Notes: a model not told the origin generated them from the letters alone. A stretch of 6,149 nucleotides of DNA from Fibrobacterota bacterium (GCA_030619215.1 JAUXBV010000223.1:1-6149); one strand, 5' to 3'; counted from the first letter of the stretch, positions 1 through 6,149 are shown. Numbers and translations: made by a program.

Positions 1-554
1 GAGATTGTTGGTTTAATGGTGTCAGCCAGGGCAAGAAAAGGGTATGCCATATCAGTACCGGAAATCATGGTCCAGACCACACTGTCTTCAGCTTCGCTTT
101 CGTATATCACGTTCAGAGGGCCGGCGATATCTTTATAGATGTTTTTATTATTGTTGGAGATAAGAGAGCGGACAGGGTCATATCTCATGCCGATCTTGAA
201 ATCTGGAATCTGCAGGTTCGGTTTACTGAAACGGAAACCGGTGCCGCCCAGATCGACTGTTCCATTGGGTAGTGCAACCTGACGATTATACCCTCTCAGG
301 GTATCGGAAAAATCAAACGGGGTAATCGAGATTATAATTATCCTTCCATTCATTGCATAGACAGTATCCGGCTTATCCGAAGAGAGGGAAATTTCCTGCC
401 ACGTAAAATAGGTAGGTGTCCGCACTATAGTTTTAACAGAATCACCGGGTCCGGCTGCAAGCCCTACTCCTCCGCTGACCTTGCATTTCCGGAGCCACAT
501 ACCTGCATGGTAGGTAGTATCAAATACAATGTTATTGCCCGGAGCAATGCTGGA
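1..554 (-). repeat. Direct repeat copy A (in downstream gene)
   Basis: It aligns without gaps to 5596-6149 at a constant offset of 5595 nt, with about 58 mismatches by hand count (near 90% identity). Positions 1-107 are identical in both copies and 373-446 are identical. It encodes residues 1106-1289 of the downstream protein. The repeat is cut by the window edge, so its true length is unknown. Confidence 0.93.
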
Positions 555-3500
555 TATATTTGTAATTACTGACACATTCGTCCACTGAGACGGCTGGGTC
601 GTTTTAAAAGCATCCGGGTCAATACTGTAAGAATATCCACATTGGAGATAGGTGCTGTCCGTAGTTAAGCCCGTAGTATCAACAGACCATCCAATATTTA
701 TTAAGTTAAAAGATGTGTCAAACCAGGAGGTATCAATGGTTATCTGATTCGGAATTATTAAAGAAGGGTCTGCGTTAGGTGTCTTTACCGAATCGCTGGA
801 AAGTGCGGTAACGCTTGACCACATCATATCCTTGAAAACCTGCAGGCCGAAGTAGTACATTGTCTGAGGGTTCAGATTACTCAGTGTATCTTTAACAACA
901 GAGGCCGATACGTAAAATGCCTGACCTTCAGGAAGAGTAATGTCATGGGTAAGGGGGATCTTCTGGGTATCCCACCAGATGCGGATACTGTCCGTTCCCA
1001 AAGCAGGGCTGTCCCATGAGAGCTGTGCCTGATCCGCCCTGTCTGTTGTATCTGCATGCAGTTGCCCTGAGTATACCGGGCGGTCCCAACCGATAATGGT
1101 TTTCGATGTCTTCTTGACACTGGCAATCTCATTTTTCCCGAGTATATACCACCTGAAATATGCCGTATCCGTTTCTATCGGCAGCGGCCCCAGGTTATGG
1201 ACGATAAGCGTATCCTTACTACCAGCTGTTAATAAAACCGGAACAGAAATGGAGCTGTCAAATAACAGCGGCGTAAAAGTGGGGTATCTGCTGCATTGAA
1301 ATATAGCCGCACTGTCTGTCATGCTGTTAAGCAGGTCAATACTCTCAATGACCATCCGCACAGAATCTGTCTTGTCGAAATATTTACCGGACACAGATAA
1401 AGGATTCTGGGTGGCTGTTGTGTCATACATAAATGCTTTATTGCCATTGGTAAAAGGTTTGAGCAATTCATCTGCCTCACCTGGTACATGCCATAAAACA
1501 GTATAGTTAAACCAGTAGCATGAGTCATGGTCACCCTGTAGCGCACCAACCGTCAGTATCTCTTTGAGCGAATCATTGGCAGCCACTGCCTGTTTGATAC
1601 TCTCGATGGAGTACCGTTTGACAGCTACTCCTGCAGTATCGGTTGCATACTCATTAGTCTGATACATTACCCATACAGAGTCTGCCCAGGGCTCCGACGA
1701 TTGTGTGGATGGGAAGTCTGAAATAGTAATATCGCTCCATAATTTCATTCTGACCTGGGTTGCACTATAGCGCTCAGCTTTTACTTTAAAGGGATTATAG
1801 AGATTGCTCACCGTTATTTGACATTCTGTACTTGAGTCCCTTCCTACTGTTTTGCCAAGAAAGGTATTTAACACTTTACACAAATATTTTTCCCCGTCAT
1901 GGATTGCCGAATCCACCGTATCTATACTCAGACTGCTGCCTGTTTCACCGCTTATCAAGGTGCCGTTTTCATACCATTGATAATGTATAGTATCATCCCC
2001 TGCAGCGTCAATACTGAAAAACGCTTCTCCTCCATTTACTATTGTTTGTGTAGTAGGCAAGTCAACTACTATGCTTACGGGGGTAAGTACATGAATAAAT
2101 ATCGTATCACTGCTGACACTGCCATATCCATTATCTGCAACAAAGTAAAAGTGACCAGAGTCCGCTTTATCCGCACTGGTAAGTGATAAAGTCGCGCCAT
2201 TACCTTTTGATACAGGGTCCTGCGATACAGGATGAATGAAAAACCACTCGTATGTTGGTATTGGAGCACCTGTTGCTGAACCAGTCAAACTTATTTCTTC
2301 CCCTGTTGCTATCACTGTATCTTCAGGAAATGATGATGTCACTGAGGGGGATTTATATATAGTGAAATTGCTGTCACTTTCATCATTTATGTTTGGATAA
2401 ATAACACCCGAAATGCGCATCCGGTAATCGGTACCATACGATACTGTATCAGGAATTGTCCATGAATAGGGGCCGGTGCTGGATACAGAAGCTGCAGTGG
2501 TTGTATGTAAAATACTGTTCTTAAGAAGATCAATCTTCACGTTTCCCGTAAGGCTGGTATTCCAACTGATATTTTTTACTGTTCCCCGCTCCCATTGTTC
2601 CCCTCCATTCGGAGAAAAAACGGTCATTGTATCGGTAGTGTTAATCGTATCATATTTAATTGAATAGTCGACACCGTTTAAAACACCTGTTGCTCCTGAG
2701 TAGTTAAAATAGATATCATTTCCTGATATTACCTCTGTTGCTGTTACTGTTGTAGCACATTTAACACTGGCATACCAGGTACCACTGGGAACCGATTGAA
2801 TAGAAATACTCTTATCAGATCCGGCTGTACTATCTCCGTAGTCTGCAGCACCCACAAAAGCGAAAGTGTCCTTTTCAAGGAACAGATGTAGATCATAATT
2901 ATCATTACCATCCAATGTTACCTTCAGATGTGTCGCTCCGTTTGGTAGAGAAATAGTAAAGTGGTGATACTGCAAATCACCTATCTTGGTATAAGCAGGG
3001 TCATTATCACTTGTTGCTTTGTTCATGACACGTTCTACATTGTATTCAAGTTGACCTTTTATATCAGGAACTCCAAGGCCATCTTTTAATAATAACATAA
3101 TTGCACCCATTTCTTTTTTCTTATCTTCTACTGAGCTACCTTCTGGATTTGAAGTAATACCTACTACTCGTCCGGTTGTGTCATTATCTTTCCACCCCCA
3201 GATACCACAGTATCCTGCCATTGAAGTAGTGTTATGCATAACTAAAAATTCAGTACCGGCAACGGTATTATTTGTATCTACACTGCCCCCATTATTATGA
3301 TAAACACTACTAATTATATTACCAGCTTGAAAGTTTAGGTAACCTATTAAAGGAGACCCTGCATTTATAATATGATCTACTGTCTCACCGGAAACATTTG
3401 GCCCATTCATTGTTCCAGGCCATATCTTAAAGTAATCAGCTCCGCTTGAACAGAGCATAAAAGATCCTGCACAGGAGCCAAACTGGCTACCGCCGTGATA

Positions 3501-3869
3501 ATAATGGTCTCTTATTCTTTGCCTACCCTCTGTTCCTAGGTCTGTGGAGTGGCCCATATATCCGCCATGGTAGAAAATGAGTGCAAAACGAGGCTCACCG
3601 TCAGGATATAATAAACGTCCATTATCATCATTAGAACTCTGAACCATTATTTCGTTTTGTTTTGTTGTATTATCCTGCGACTCAAAATGTTCCATGGTAA
3701 AATTGATATAATCACAGTTAACCTGTAGGTTACCTCCAGAAAGTTGTGTTCCTTCATCATCAAAAACATCCTTATAAAATCCTTCAATTGCTTCTACCTG
3801 ATATAAAGGTGACAATAATACAAGATACAAAAACAATAATACTTCAAATATTTTTAAAGATACTCTCAT
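1..3869 (-). CDS. Large secreted multidomain protein with N-terminal amidotransferase-like (BPL_N) domain, 3' end outside window
   Basis: The frame is open for 1,289 codons from ATG at 3869 to the left edge. The start is supported by an AGGA site 9 nt upstream and a signal peptide: R2, K6, a hydrophobic core at about 10-23, and likely cleavage after V-E-A27. Domains in order are: class I glutamine-amidotransferase/BPL_N-like about 30-285 with nucleophile elbow FGSCAGS (Cys133); PPC beta domain about 293-408; KNH/Ser-Thr-rich domain about 415-505 (PNGGEQW at 420-426, then a DESDSNFTI end); Ig-like about 508-596 and 597-689 (D-x-G-x-x-Y-x-C form at 658-664); an unassigned stretch 690-910; a fibronectin III-like domain about 931-1030, perhaps a second at 1038-1135; and a module shared with the upstream gene from 1106. 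The position expected to hold the catalytic His is Asn241, so enzyme activity is doubtful and a binding role is possible. By comparison with the upstream gene the full protein should be near 1,859 residues, ending in a sorting tail. The substrate is unknown. Confidence 0.93.
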   Translation of the reverse strand, partial: MRVSLKIFEVLLFLYLVLLSPLYQVEAIEGFYKDVFDDEGTQLSGGNLQVNCDYINFTMEHFESQDNTTKQNEIMVQSSNDDNGRLLYPDGEPRFALIFYHGGYMGHSTDLGTEGRQRIRDHYYHGGSQFGSCAGSFMLCSSGADYFKIWPGTMNGPNVSGETVDHIINAGSPLIGYLNFQAGNIISSVYHNNGGSVDTNNTVAGTEFLVMHNTTSMAGYCGIWGWKDNDTTGRVVGITSNPEGSSVEDKKKEMGAIMLLLKDGLGVPDIKGQLEYNVERVMNKATSDNDPAYTKIGDLQYHHFTISLPNGATHLKVTLDGNDNYDLHLFLEKDTFAFVGAADYGDSTAGSDKSISIQSVPSGTWYASVKCATTVTATEVISGNDIYFNYSGATGVLNGVDYSIKYDTINTTDTMTVFSPNGGEQWERGTVKNISWNTSLTGNVKIDLLKNSILHTTTAASVSSTGPYSWTIPDTVSYGTDYRMRISGVIYPNINDESDSNFTIYKSPSVTSSFPEDTVIATGEEISLTGSATGAPIPTYEWFFIHPVSQDPVSKGNGATLSLTSADKADSGHFYFVADNGYGSVSSDTIFIHVLTPVSIVVDLPTTQTIVNGGEAFFSIDAAGDDTIHYQWYENGTLISGETGSSLSIDTVDSAIHDGEKYLCKVLNTFLGKTVGRDSSTECQITVSNLYNPFKVKAERYSATQVRMKLWSDITISDFPSTQSSEPWADSVWVMYQTNEYATDTAGVAVKRYSIESIKQAVAANDSLKEILTVGALQGDHDSCYWFNYTVLWHVPGEADELLKPFTNGNKAFMYDTTATQNPLSVSGKYFDKTDSVRMVIESIDLLNSMTDSAAIFQCSRYPTFTPLLFDSSISVPVLLTAGSKDTLIVHNLGPLPIETDTAYFRWYILGKNEIASVKKTSKTIIGWDRPVYSGQLHADTTDRADQAQLSWDSPALGTDSIRIWWDTQKIPLTHDITLPEGQAFYVSASVVKDTLSNLNPQTMYYFGLQVFKDMMWSSVTALSSDSVKTPNADPSLIIPNQITIDTSWFDTSFNLINIGWSVDTTGLTTDSTYLQCGYSYSIDPDAFKTTQPSQWTNVSVITNISSIAPGNNIVFDTTYHAGMWLRKCKVSGGVGLAAGPGDSVKTIVRTPTYFTWQEISLSSDKPDTVYAMNGRIIIISITPFDFSDTLRGYNRQVALPNGTVDLGGTGFRFSKPNLQIPDFKIGMRYDPVRSLISNNNKNIYKDIAGPLNVIYESEAEDSVVWTMISGTDMAYPFLALADTIKPTI
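780..1079 (-). other. Fibronectin type III-like domain
   Basis: Residues about 931-1030 show an A-Q-L-S-W strand, an I-R-I-W-W strand, L-N-P-Q-T-M-Y-Y-F-G-L-Q-V-F at about 1000-1012 (the usual L-x-P-x-T-x-Y-x-F-x-V core), and an S-S-D-S-V-K-T end. It is probably a structural spacer between the N-terminal domains and the shared module. A weaker second FN3-like pattern follows. Confidence 0.65.
1803..2348 (-). other. Two Ig-like domains in tandem
   Basis: Residues about 508-596 and 597-689 each show an Ig pattern. The first has an E-W-F strand at 541-543 and D-S-G-x-F-Y-F-V-A-D-N-G-Y-G at 570-583, lacking the disulfide cysteines. The second has Y-Q-W-Y-E-N-G at 630-636 and D-G-E-K-Y-L-C-K-V-L-N at 658-668. 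Such domains are spacers or adhesion modules in secreted proteins. Confidence 0.7.
2355..2627 (-). other. KNH / Ser-Thr-rich secreted-protein domain
   Basis: Residues about 415-505 contain PNGGEQWERG followed by an I-S-W strand, then WTIPDTV, a YRMRI strand and a DESDSNFTI end. This is the typical order of the Kre9/KNH-like Ser-Thr-rich domain found in many FCB-group surface proteins. It is a structural beta domain with no catalytic residues. Confidence 0.75.
2646..2993 (-). other. PPC-like (pre-peptidase C-terminal) beta domain
   Basis: Residues about 293-408 read as a PPC-type jelly-roll: an opening DLQYHHFTISLPNGATHLKV strand pair, an acidic GNDNYDLHLFLEKD turn like the DxDL core of the family, PSGTWYASVKC in the position of the usual G-x-W-Y-x-x-V strand, and a closing NGVDYSIKY strand. 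PPC domains usually sit next to secreted enzymes and help folding, export or carbohydrate binding. Here the domain directly follows the amidotransferase-like domain. Confidence 0.7.
3015..3782 (-). other. Class I glutamine amidotransferase-like / BPL_N domain
   Basis: This covers residues about 30-285 of the downstream protein. Visible marks are LLYPDGEPRFALIFYHGG at 86-103, a glycine-rich turn (EGRQRIRDHYYHGG) and the elbow GSCAGS with Cys133 (codon 3471-3473). HNNGG and GTEF follow, then GRVVGITSNPEG at 233-244, which sits where this fold normally has Gly-Ser-His-Pro-Glu. The family resemblance is from memory of BPL_N and secreted GATase-like proteins, not from a search. Cys133 and Glu243 are kept, but Asn241 replaces the usual His, so catalysis by the standard Cys-His-Glu triad is unlikely. 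Confidence 0.75.
3789..3869 (-). other. Signal peptide of the downstream large protein
   Basis: Residues 1-27 show a short basic start (R2, K6), a Leu/Val/Phe/Tyr-rich core at about 10-23 and a V-E-A end that fits signal peptidase I cleavage after Ala27. No lipobox cysteine is present, so this is not a lipoprotein signal. It implies Sec export, as expected for a protein that may then use a type IX type outer-membrane exporter. Confidence 0.8.
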
Positions 3870-3884
3870 AATATTTAATCCTGT
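3870..3884 (-). promoter_or_regulatory. Intergenic spacer with AGGA ribosome binding site
   Basis: Only 15 nt separate the TAA of the upstream gene (3885-3887) from the ATG at 3869. Read on the minus strand the spacer is ACAGGATTAAATATT. AGGA lies at 3882-3879, 9 nt before the ATG. There is no room for a terminator or promoter, so the two genes are probably co-transcribed and may be translationally coupled. Confidence 0.7.
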
Positions 3885-5675
3885 TTAGTAAAGGCAGGTT
3901 AACTTCCGTTGAAATACTTTATAACCCTTTTTACCATTCTCATATATTTTCATTTGTAAAAGATATATACCGGAAGCAATATGTTGCCCGTTTTTCCCGG
4001 ATATATTCAGTTTTATTTCATTCAAACCATGTTTAATACCTTCAGATATATTCTTCTCCCACACAATACGCCCCTGTAAATCAAATATCCTGAAATGGAT
4101 CTTTTTTACACCCTGCCACGGGACCAGGTACCGTAGGTTAATCCTGCCCCTGAAAGGATTAGGGTAAGCGCCGAGCAAAGAAAAGGTGGATACGATATTG
4201 TTTTCGATAAATCCGTTAAGATAATTCTCAGTTCCTATCACTACCCAGCGCCGCACACTGCTGTTTGCTTTGAGGGTAACGCTGGTTTTATCTTTTTCAA
4301 ACTCTGCAGTTACCGGATTATAGATACTGGTTCTATAGCCTTCAGGAAGTGAATTGAAGTTATCAAGGCAATATTCTATGGTTTCACTCTTTTTAGAGGT
4401 ATTAAAAAAGGCGATTTCGTAATTCAAGCCGCCTTTGTCAATTCTGTTATGTACGGCATACCCTCCGATCCTGCCATTGCCATCGGCGACACCCGCCCCT
4501 ATTTTACCAAATGACGGCGCAAGCGGGCCCACAGATATCTTCTCAATTCCGGTATTATTATACCCGCACCGTATCTTATTTACAAAAGAGCTGTTTTCAT
4601 TTTTCCAGAGGAGTGAAATGTCCCATATATTCTGCTGCTTCTGAGCAGGCGTTTCGCGCGTTTTACAAACCGGTGAAAGCGCCGGAGGTGTCGGTGGAAT
4701 GTGAAGTACTACCGGAACATTGGCATAACTATACACCGTATACGCATCGTAGAGAGGCCTGCAAATAAGCTCCAATGTATCCAGTTTTCCACTCGCAGAG
4801 TCGAGCGCCGGTATATACAGGGGTGTGGCAACGTACGTTGATTCTGATTTTTCCCAGTGGTAAAATACGAGGGAGTCGCTTCTGATTCCTGTTGCTGCAA
4901 GTATGTCCTTTAATTTTACCGGGAATTTATAAGGCAGTGAAAAATCAGTCCAACATTTACGTTGTAGAGTGATGCTGTAGACTTCTTTCAGTGAAGTCGT
5001 TACTCCGGCACCAAAATTAATAACCTGTGCTTCCGCAGTCTTTAGCCAGACTATTCGTCCCGGTATAAGGGAAAAATTCTCCTGTAAAGCATCGGAATAC
5101 TCTATGACATTACATGCAAAGCCTCCGGTGGTATCATACCACCTCGCTGCCAGGAATTTGGTTCGATCATACTCCCAGGCACCTTGTTCATTAACGAAAT
5201 TGCTGAGAACCGTTTGTATCGTGGAATCTGTCAAAGTAGATGTCGCGCGCAACGGTACCCATTCCTTTGAAGGCGCGCTTATTATATCGCTGTTTGATAT
5301 TGAAACACGGCGGGAGACGTTTACCGTGTCCGTATAAACCCCATCATCCACAGCTAAAATAGCACGCAAGCCAAAAGCTGAGCTGACAACATTATCGGAA
5401 GCTGGAATAACAGTTGTTAATACCTTGACACAGGAATCAAGACAGCCGTTTGTTCCATAGGGATAACCCATGTCACCACTTCCATATAGAAACCTCCACT
5501 TAACATTAGATATATTGTCGCTAATTATAAACTGGGTTGTCACGGAGCTGTCCGGATCAAGTATCTTGGCAGTGTCAGTTATAGTGCCTTCAAATGAGAT
5601 TGTTGGTTTAATGGTGTCAGCCAGGGCAAGAAAAGGGTATGCCATATCAGTACCGGAAATCATGGTCCAGACCAC
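3885..5675 (-). CDS. C-terminal part of upstream paralogous surface protein, with Por/FlgD-type sorting tail
   Basis: This is the reading frame after the in-frame stop at 5739-5741. The frame is open from 5738; 5675 (GTG) is only the first possible restart and has no convincing ribosome site, so the segment is best read as the tail of an interrupted gene. In 596-residue numbering, 22-125 looks like a beta-sandwich. About 135-330 is an unassigned region with WVPL, PGRIVWLK and FSLPYKFPV marks. 331-497 is unassigned, with a Pro-rich linker (HIPPTPP). 498-596 is the C-terminal sorting domain: PNPF at 505-508, an F-R-I-F-D-L-Q-G-R strand, then ASGIYLLQM. In type IX secretion such tails guide a Sec-exported protein across the outer membrane and are often cut off. 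Whether this part is made depends on the stop being real. Confidence 0.85.
   Translation of the reverse strand: MVWTMISGTDMAYPFLALADTIKPTISFEGTITDTAKILDPDSSVTTQFIISDNISNVKWRFLYGSGDMGYPYGTNGCLDSCVKVLTTVIPASDNVVSSAFGLRAILAVDDGVYTDTVNVSRRVSISNSDIISAPSKEWVPLRATSTLTDSTIQTVLSNFVNEQGAWEYDRTKFLAARWYDTTGGFACNVIEYSDALQENFSLIPGRIVWLKTAEAQVINFGAGVTTSLKEVYSITLQRKCWTDFSLPYKFPVKLKDILAATGIRSDSLVFYHWEKSESTYVATPLYIPALDSASGKLDTLELICRPLYDAYTVYSYANVPVVLHIPPTPPALSPVCKTRETPAQKQQNIWDISLLWKNENSSFVNKIRCGYNNTGIEKISVGPLAPSFGKIGAGVADGNGRIGGYAVHNRIDKGGLNYEIAFFNTSKKSETIEYCLDNFNSLPEGYRTSIYNPVTAEFEKDKTSVTLKANSSVRRWVVIGTENYLNGFIENNIVSTFSLLGAYPNPFRGRINLRYLVPWQGVKKIHFRIFDLQGRIVWEKNISEGIKHGLNEIKLNISGKNGQHIASGIYLLQMKIYENGKKGYKVFQRKLTCLY
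3888..4184 (-). other. Type IX secretion / FlgD-Ig-like C-terminal sorting domain
   Basis: The last 99 residues of the upstream protein start with FSLLGAYPNPFRGRINLRY, have a middle strand IHFRIFDLQGRIVWEK, a Gly/Asn turn, then ASGIYLLQMKI and a basic end (F-Q-R-K-L). This matches the layout of Por secretion C-terminal or FlgD Ig-like tails: PNPF, then the yDl-G+.v strand, then asGiY. It is the main evidence that these proteins reach the cell surface or medium. Confidence 0.82.
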
Positions 5676-5738
5676 ACTGTCTTCAGCTTCGCTTTCGTAT
5701 ATAACATTGAGAGGACCAGTACTATCTTTATAGATGTT

Positions 5739-5741
5739 TTA
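5739..5741 (-). other. In-frame TAA stop codon inside the upstream gene
   Basis: The minus-strand codons around it are AAT CAT AAA TAA AAC, against AAC AAT AAT AAA AAC at the matching place of the downstream gene (codon 144-146, Lys1242). Two adjacent base changes, or one A moved between two A runs, are enough to create the stop. Lengths are equal, so there is no net frame change. Confidence 0.85.
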
Positions 5742-6149
5742 TTTATGATTAGTGATACGCGCGCGGGTAGGATTGGCTCTCATTCCGATCTTGAAATCGG
5801 GAATCAGCAGGTTCAGCTTGCTGAAACGGAAACCGGTACCACCCAGATCCACTATGCCATTGGGCAGCGCAACCTGACGATTATACCCTCTCAAAGTATC
5901 AGTAAAATCAAACGGTGTAATTGAAATAATAATTATCCTGCCATTCATTGCATAAACGGTGTCCGGTTTATCCGAAGAGAGGGAAATTTCCTGCCACGTA
6001 AAATAGGTAGGTGTCCGCACTATAGTTTTAACAGAATCACCAGGTCCGGCTGCAAGCCCTACTCCTCCGCTGGTCTTGCATTTTCTGAGCCACATACCGG
6101 CGTGGTAGGTAGTATCAAAAACAATGTTATTGCCCGGAGCAATGCTGGA
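5739..6149 (-). CDS. Internal part of upstream paralogous surface protein, open to the right edge, ending at an in-frame TAA
   Basis: The frame is open from the right edge (TCC at 6149-6147) for 136 codons to TAA at 5739-5741. The first ATG in view (6095) lies inside a conserved strand (AGMWLRKCK) and is not a start; the true start lies beyond the window. The protein matches residues 1106-1241 of the downstream protein closely: YFTWQEISLSSDKPDTVYAM is identical, as is GRIIIISITPFDF. Divergence is concentrated in the last dozen residues before the stop. The module appears to be all beta strand and shows no catalytic motif. If the stop is real, the product would lack its sorting tail. Confidence 0.8.
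   Translation of the reverse strand, partial: SSIAPGNNIVFDTTYHAGMWLRKCKTSGGVGLAAGPGDSVKTIVRTPTYFTWQEISLSSDKPDTVYAMNGRIIIISITPFDFTDTLRGYNRQVALPNGIVDLGGTGFRFSKLNLLIPDFKIGMRANPTRARITNHK

Larger units (their letters stand above)
3885..6149 (-). pseudogene. Upstream gene taken as one unit: interrupted by a single nonsense codon, 5' end outside window
   Basis: The pieces on either side of 5739-5741 are in the same frame. The codons straight after the stop (NIYKD, then GPLNVIYESEAEDSV) match the downstream gene's uninterrupted protein, so this is one gene with one nonsense codon, not two genes and not a frameshift. The remaining frame is clean for 617 codons to the natural TAA at 3885. That suggests either recent inactivation, a sequencing or assembly error in the A-rich site, or stop readthrough. 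Similarity to the neighbour outside a short patch remains high and mostly silent, which argues against long decay. Confidence 0.6.
5596..6149 (-). repeat. Direct repeat copy B (in upstream gene)
   Basis: This is the partner of 1-554, in the same orientation and the same reading frame (5595 is divisible by three). It is cut at 6149 by the window edge on one side; on the other side the comparison stops only because copy A runs off at base 1. Copy B contains the in-frame TAA, copy A does not. Confidence 0.93.

Noticed and set aside
881..2667. Short frames on the plus strand and in other minus frames within this stretch
   Set aside because: They lie inside the continuous 1,289-codon reading frame, have no family-like features and are overlap shadows.
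3870..3884. Promoter or terminator between the two genes
   Set aside because: Fifteen nucleotides are too few for either; only a ribosome binding site can be seen.
5663..5675. Independent gene starting at GTG 5675 or ATG 5663
   Set aside because: These codons fall in the middle of a conserved stretch (VVWTMISG) that is internal in the paralogue, and there is no clear ribosome site or signal peptide.
4435..5733. Short plus-strand and alternative-frame ORFs opposite the upstream gene
   Set aside because: They lie opposite or within a clear coding frame with recognisable domain motifs and have no independent support.
5676..5738. Frameshift between the two pieces of the upstream gene
   Set aside because: Both pieces are in the same frame and the alignment to the downstream gene has equal length; only a stop codon intervenes.
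5739..5741. Alternative genetic code with TAA as a sense codon
   Set aside because: TAA is the natural end of the same gene at 3885-3887, and no other in-frame TAA occurs in almost 1,900 further codons.
1..6149. Diversity-generating retroelement (template/variable repeat pair)
   Set aside because: The mismatches are not confined to one base type, many are silent transitions spread over 554 nt, and no reverse transcriptase is present in the window.
1..6149. Circular contig or terminal overlap producing the end repeat
   Set aside because: The two copies differ at about 58 positions, so they are separate loci and not the same sequence read twice.

Overview
The window is almost wholly coding. 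All of it is read leftwards (minus strand), with a single 15-nt gap between genes. It shows parts of two adjacent, closely related genes for very large secreted multidomain proteins. The downstream gene starts at 3869 and runs off the left edge, giving 1,289 residues without a stop. The upstream gene enters from the right edge, carries one in-frame TAA at 5739-5741, and ends at 3885. No RNA gene, CRISPR array, transposase, promoter or terminator could be supported, and no gene-free stretch exceeds 15 nt.

Organism: the upstream gene ends in a Por/FlgD-type C-terminal domain (PNPF near its start, ASGIY near its end). This kind of domain serves as a type IX secretion sorting tail in the Fibrobacterota-Chlorobiota-Bacteroidota group and related candidate phyla. 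Together with large Asp/Thr/Ser-rich beta-domain proteins and moderate GC, it suggests a free-living FCB-type bacterium, possibly close to Fibrobacterota. This placement is an inference from protein style only.

Layout from right to left: 6149-5742 is the internal part of the upstream protein before the stop. Then comes the stop. 5738-3885 is the rest of that protein, a series of beta domains and the sorting tail. 3884-3870 is a short spacer with an AGGA ribosome binding site. 3869-1 is the downstream gene: signal peptide, class I glutamine-amidotransferase-like domain (BPL_N type, GSCAGS elbow), pre-peptidase C-terminal (PPC) domain, KNH/Ser-Thr-rich repeat domain (PNGGE.W), two Ig-like domains, an unassigned segment, one or two fibronectin III-like domains, and the start of a module shared with the upstream gene.

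The main structural signal is a colinear 554-nt repeat, 1-554 against 5596-6149. It is about 90% identical and has no gaps at an offset of 5595 nt. Both copies are cut by the window edges and both sit in the same reading frame, so the homology probably extends beyond what is visible. The simplest reading is a tandem gene duplication with a 5,595-nt period: one gene of about 1,859 codons plus the 15-nt spacer. Most differences are silent, except in a 20-residue patch where 11 positions differ and where the upstream copy has its stop codon. The genes probably form one transcription unit whose products are exported to the cell surface or medium. Their substrate or partner cannot be read from the sequence.
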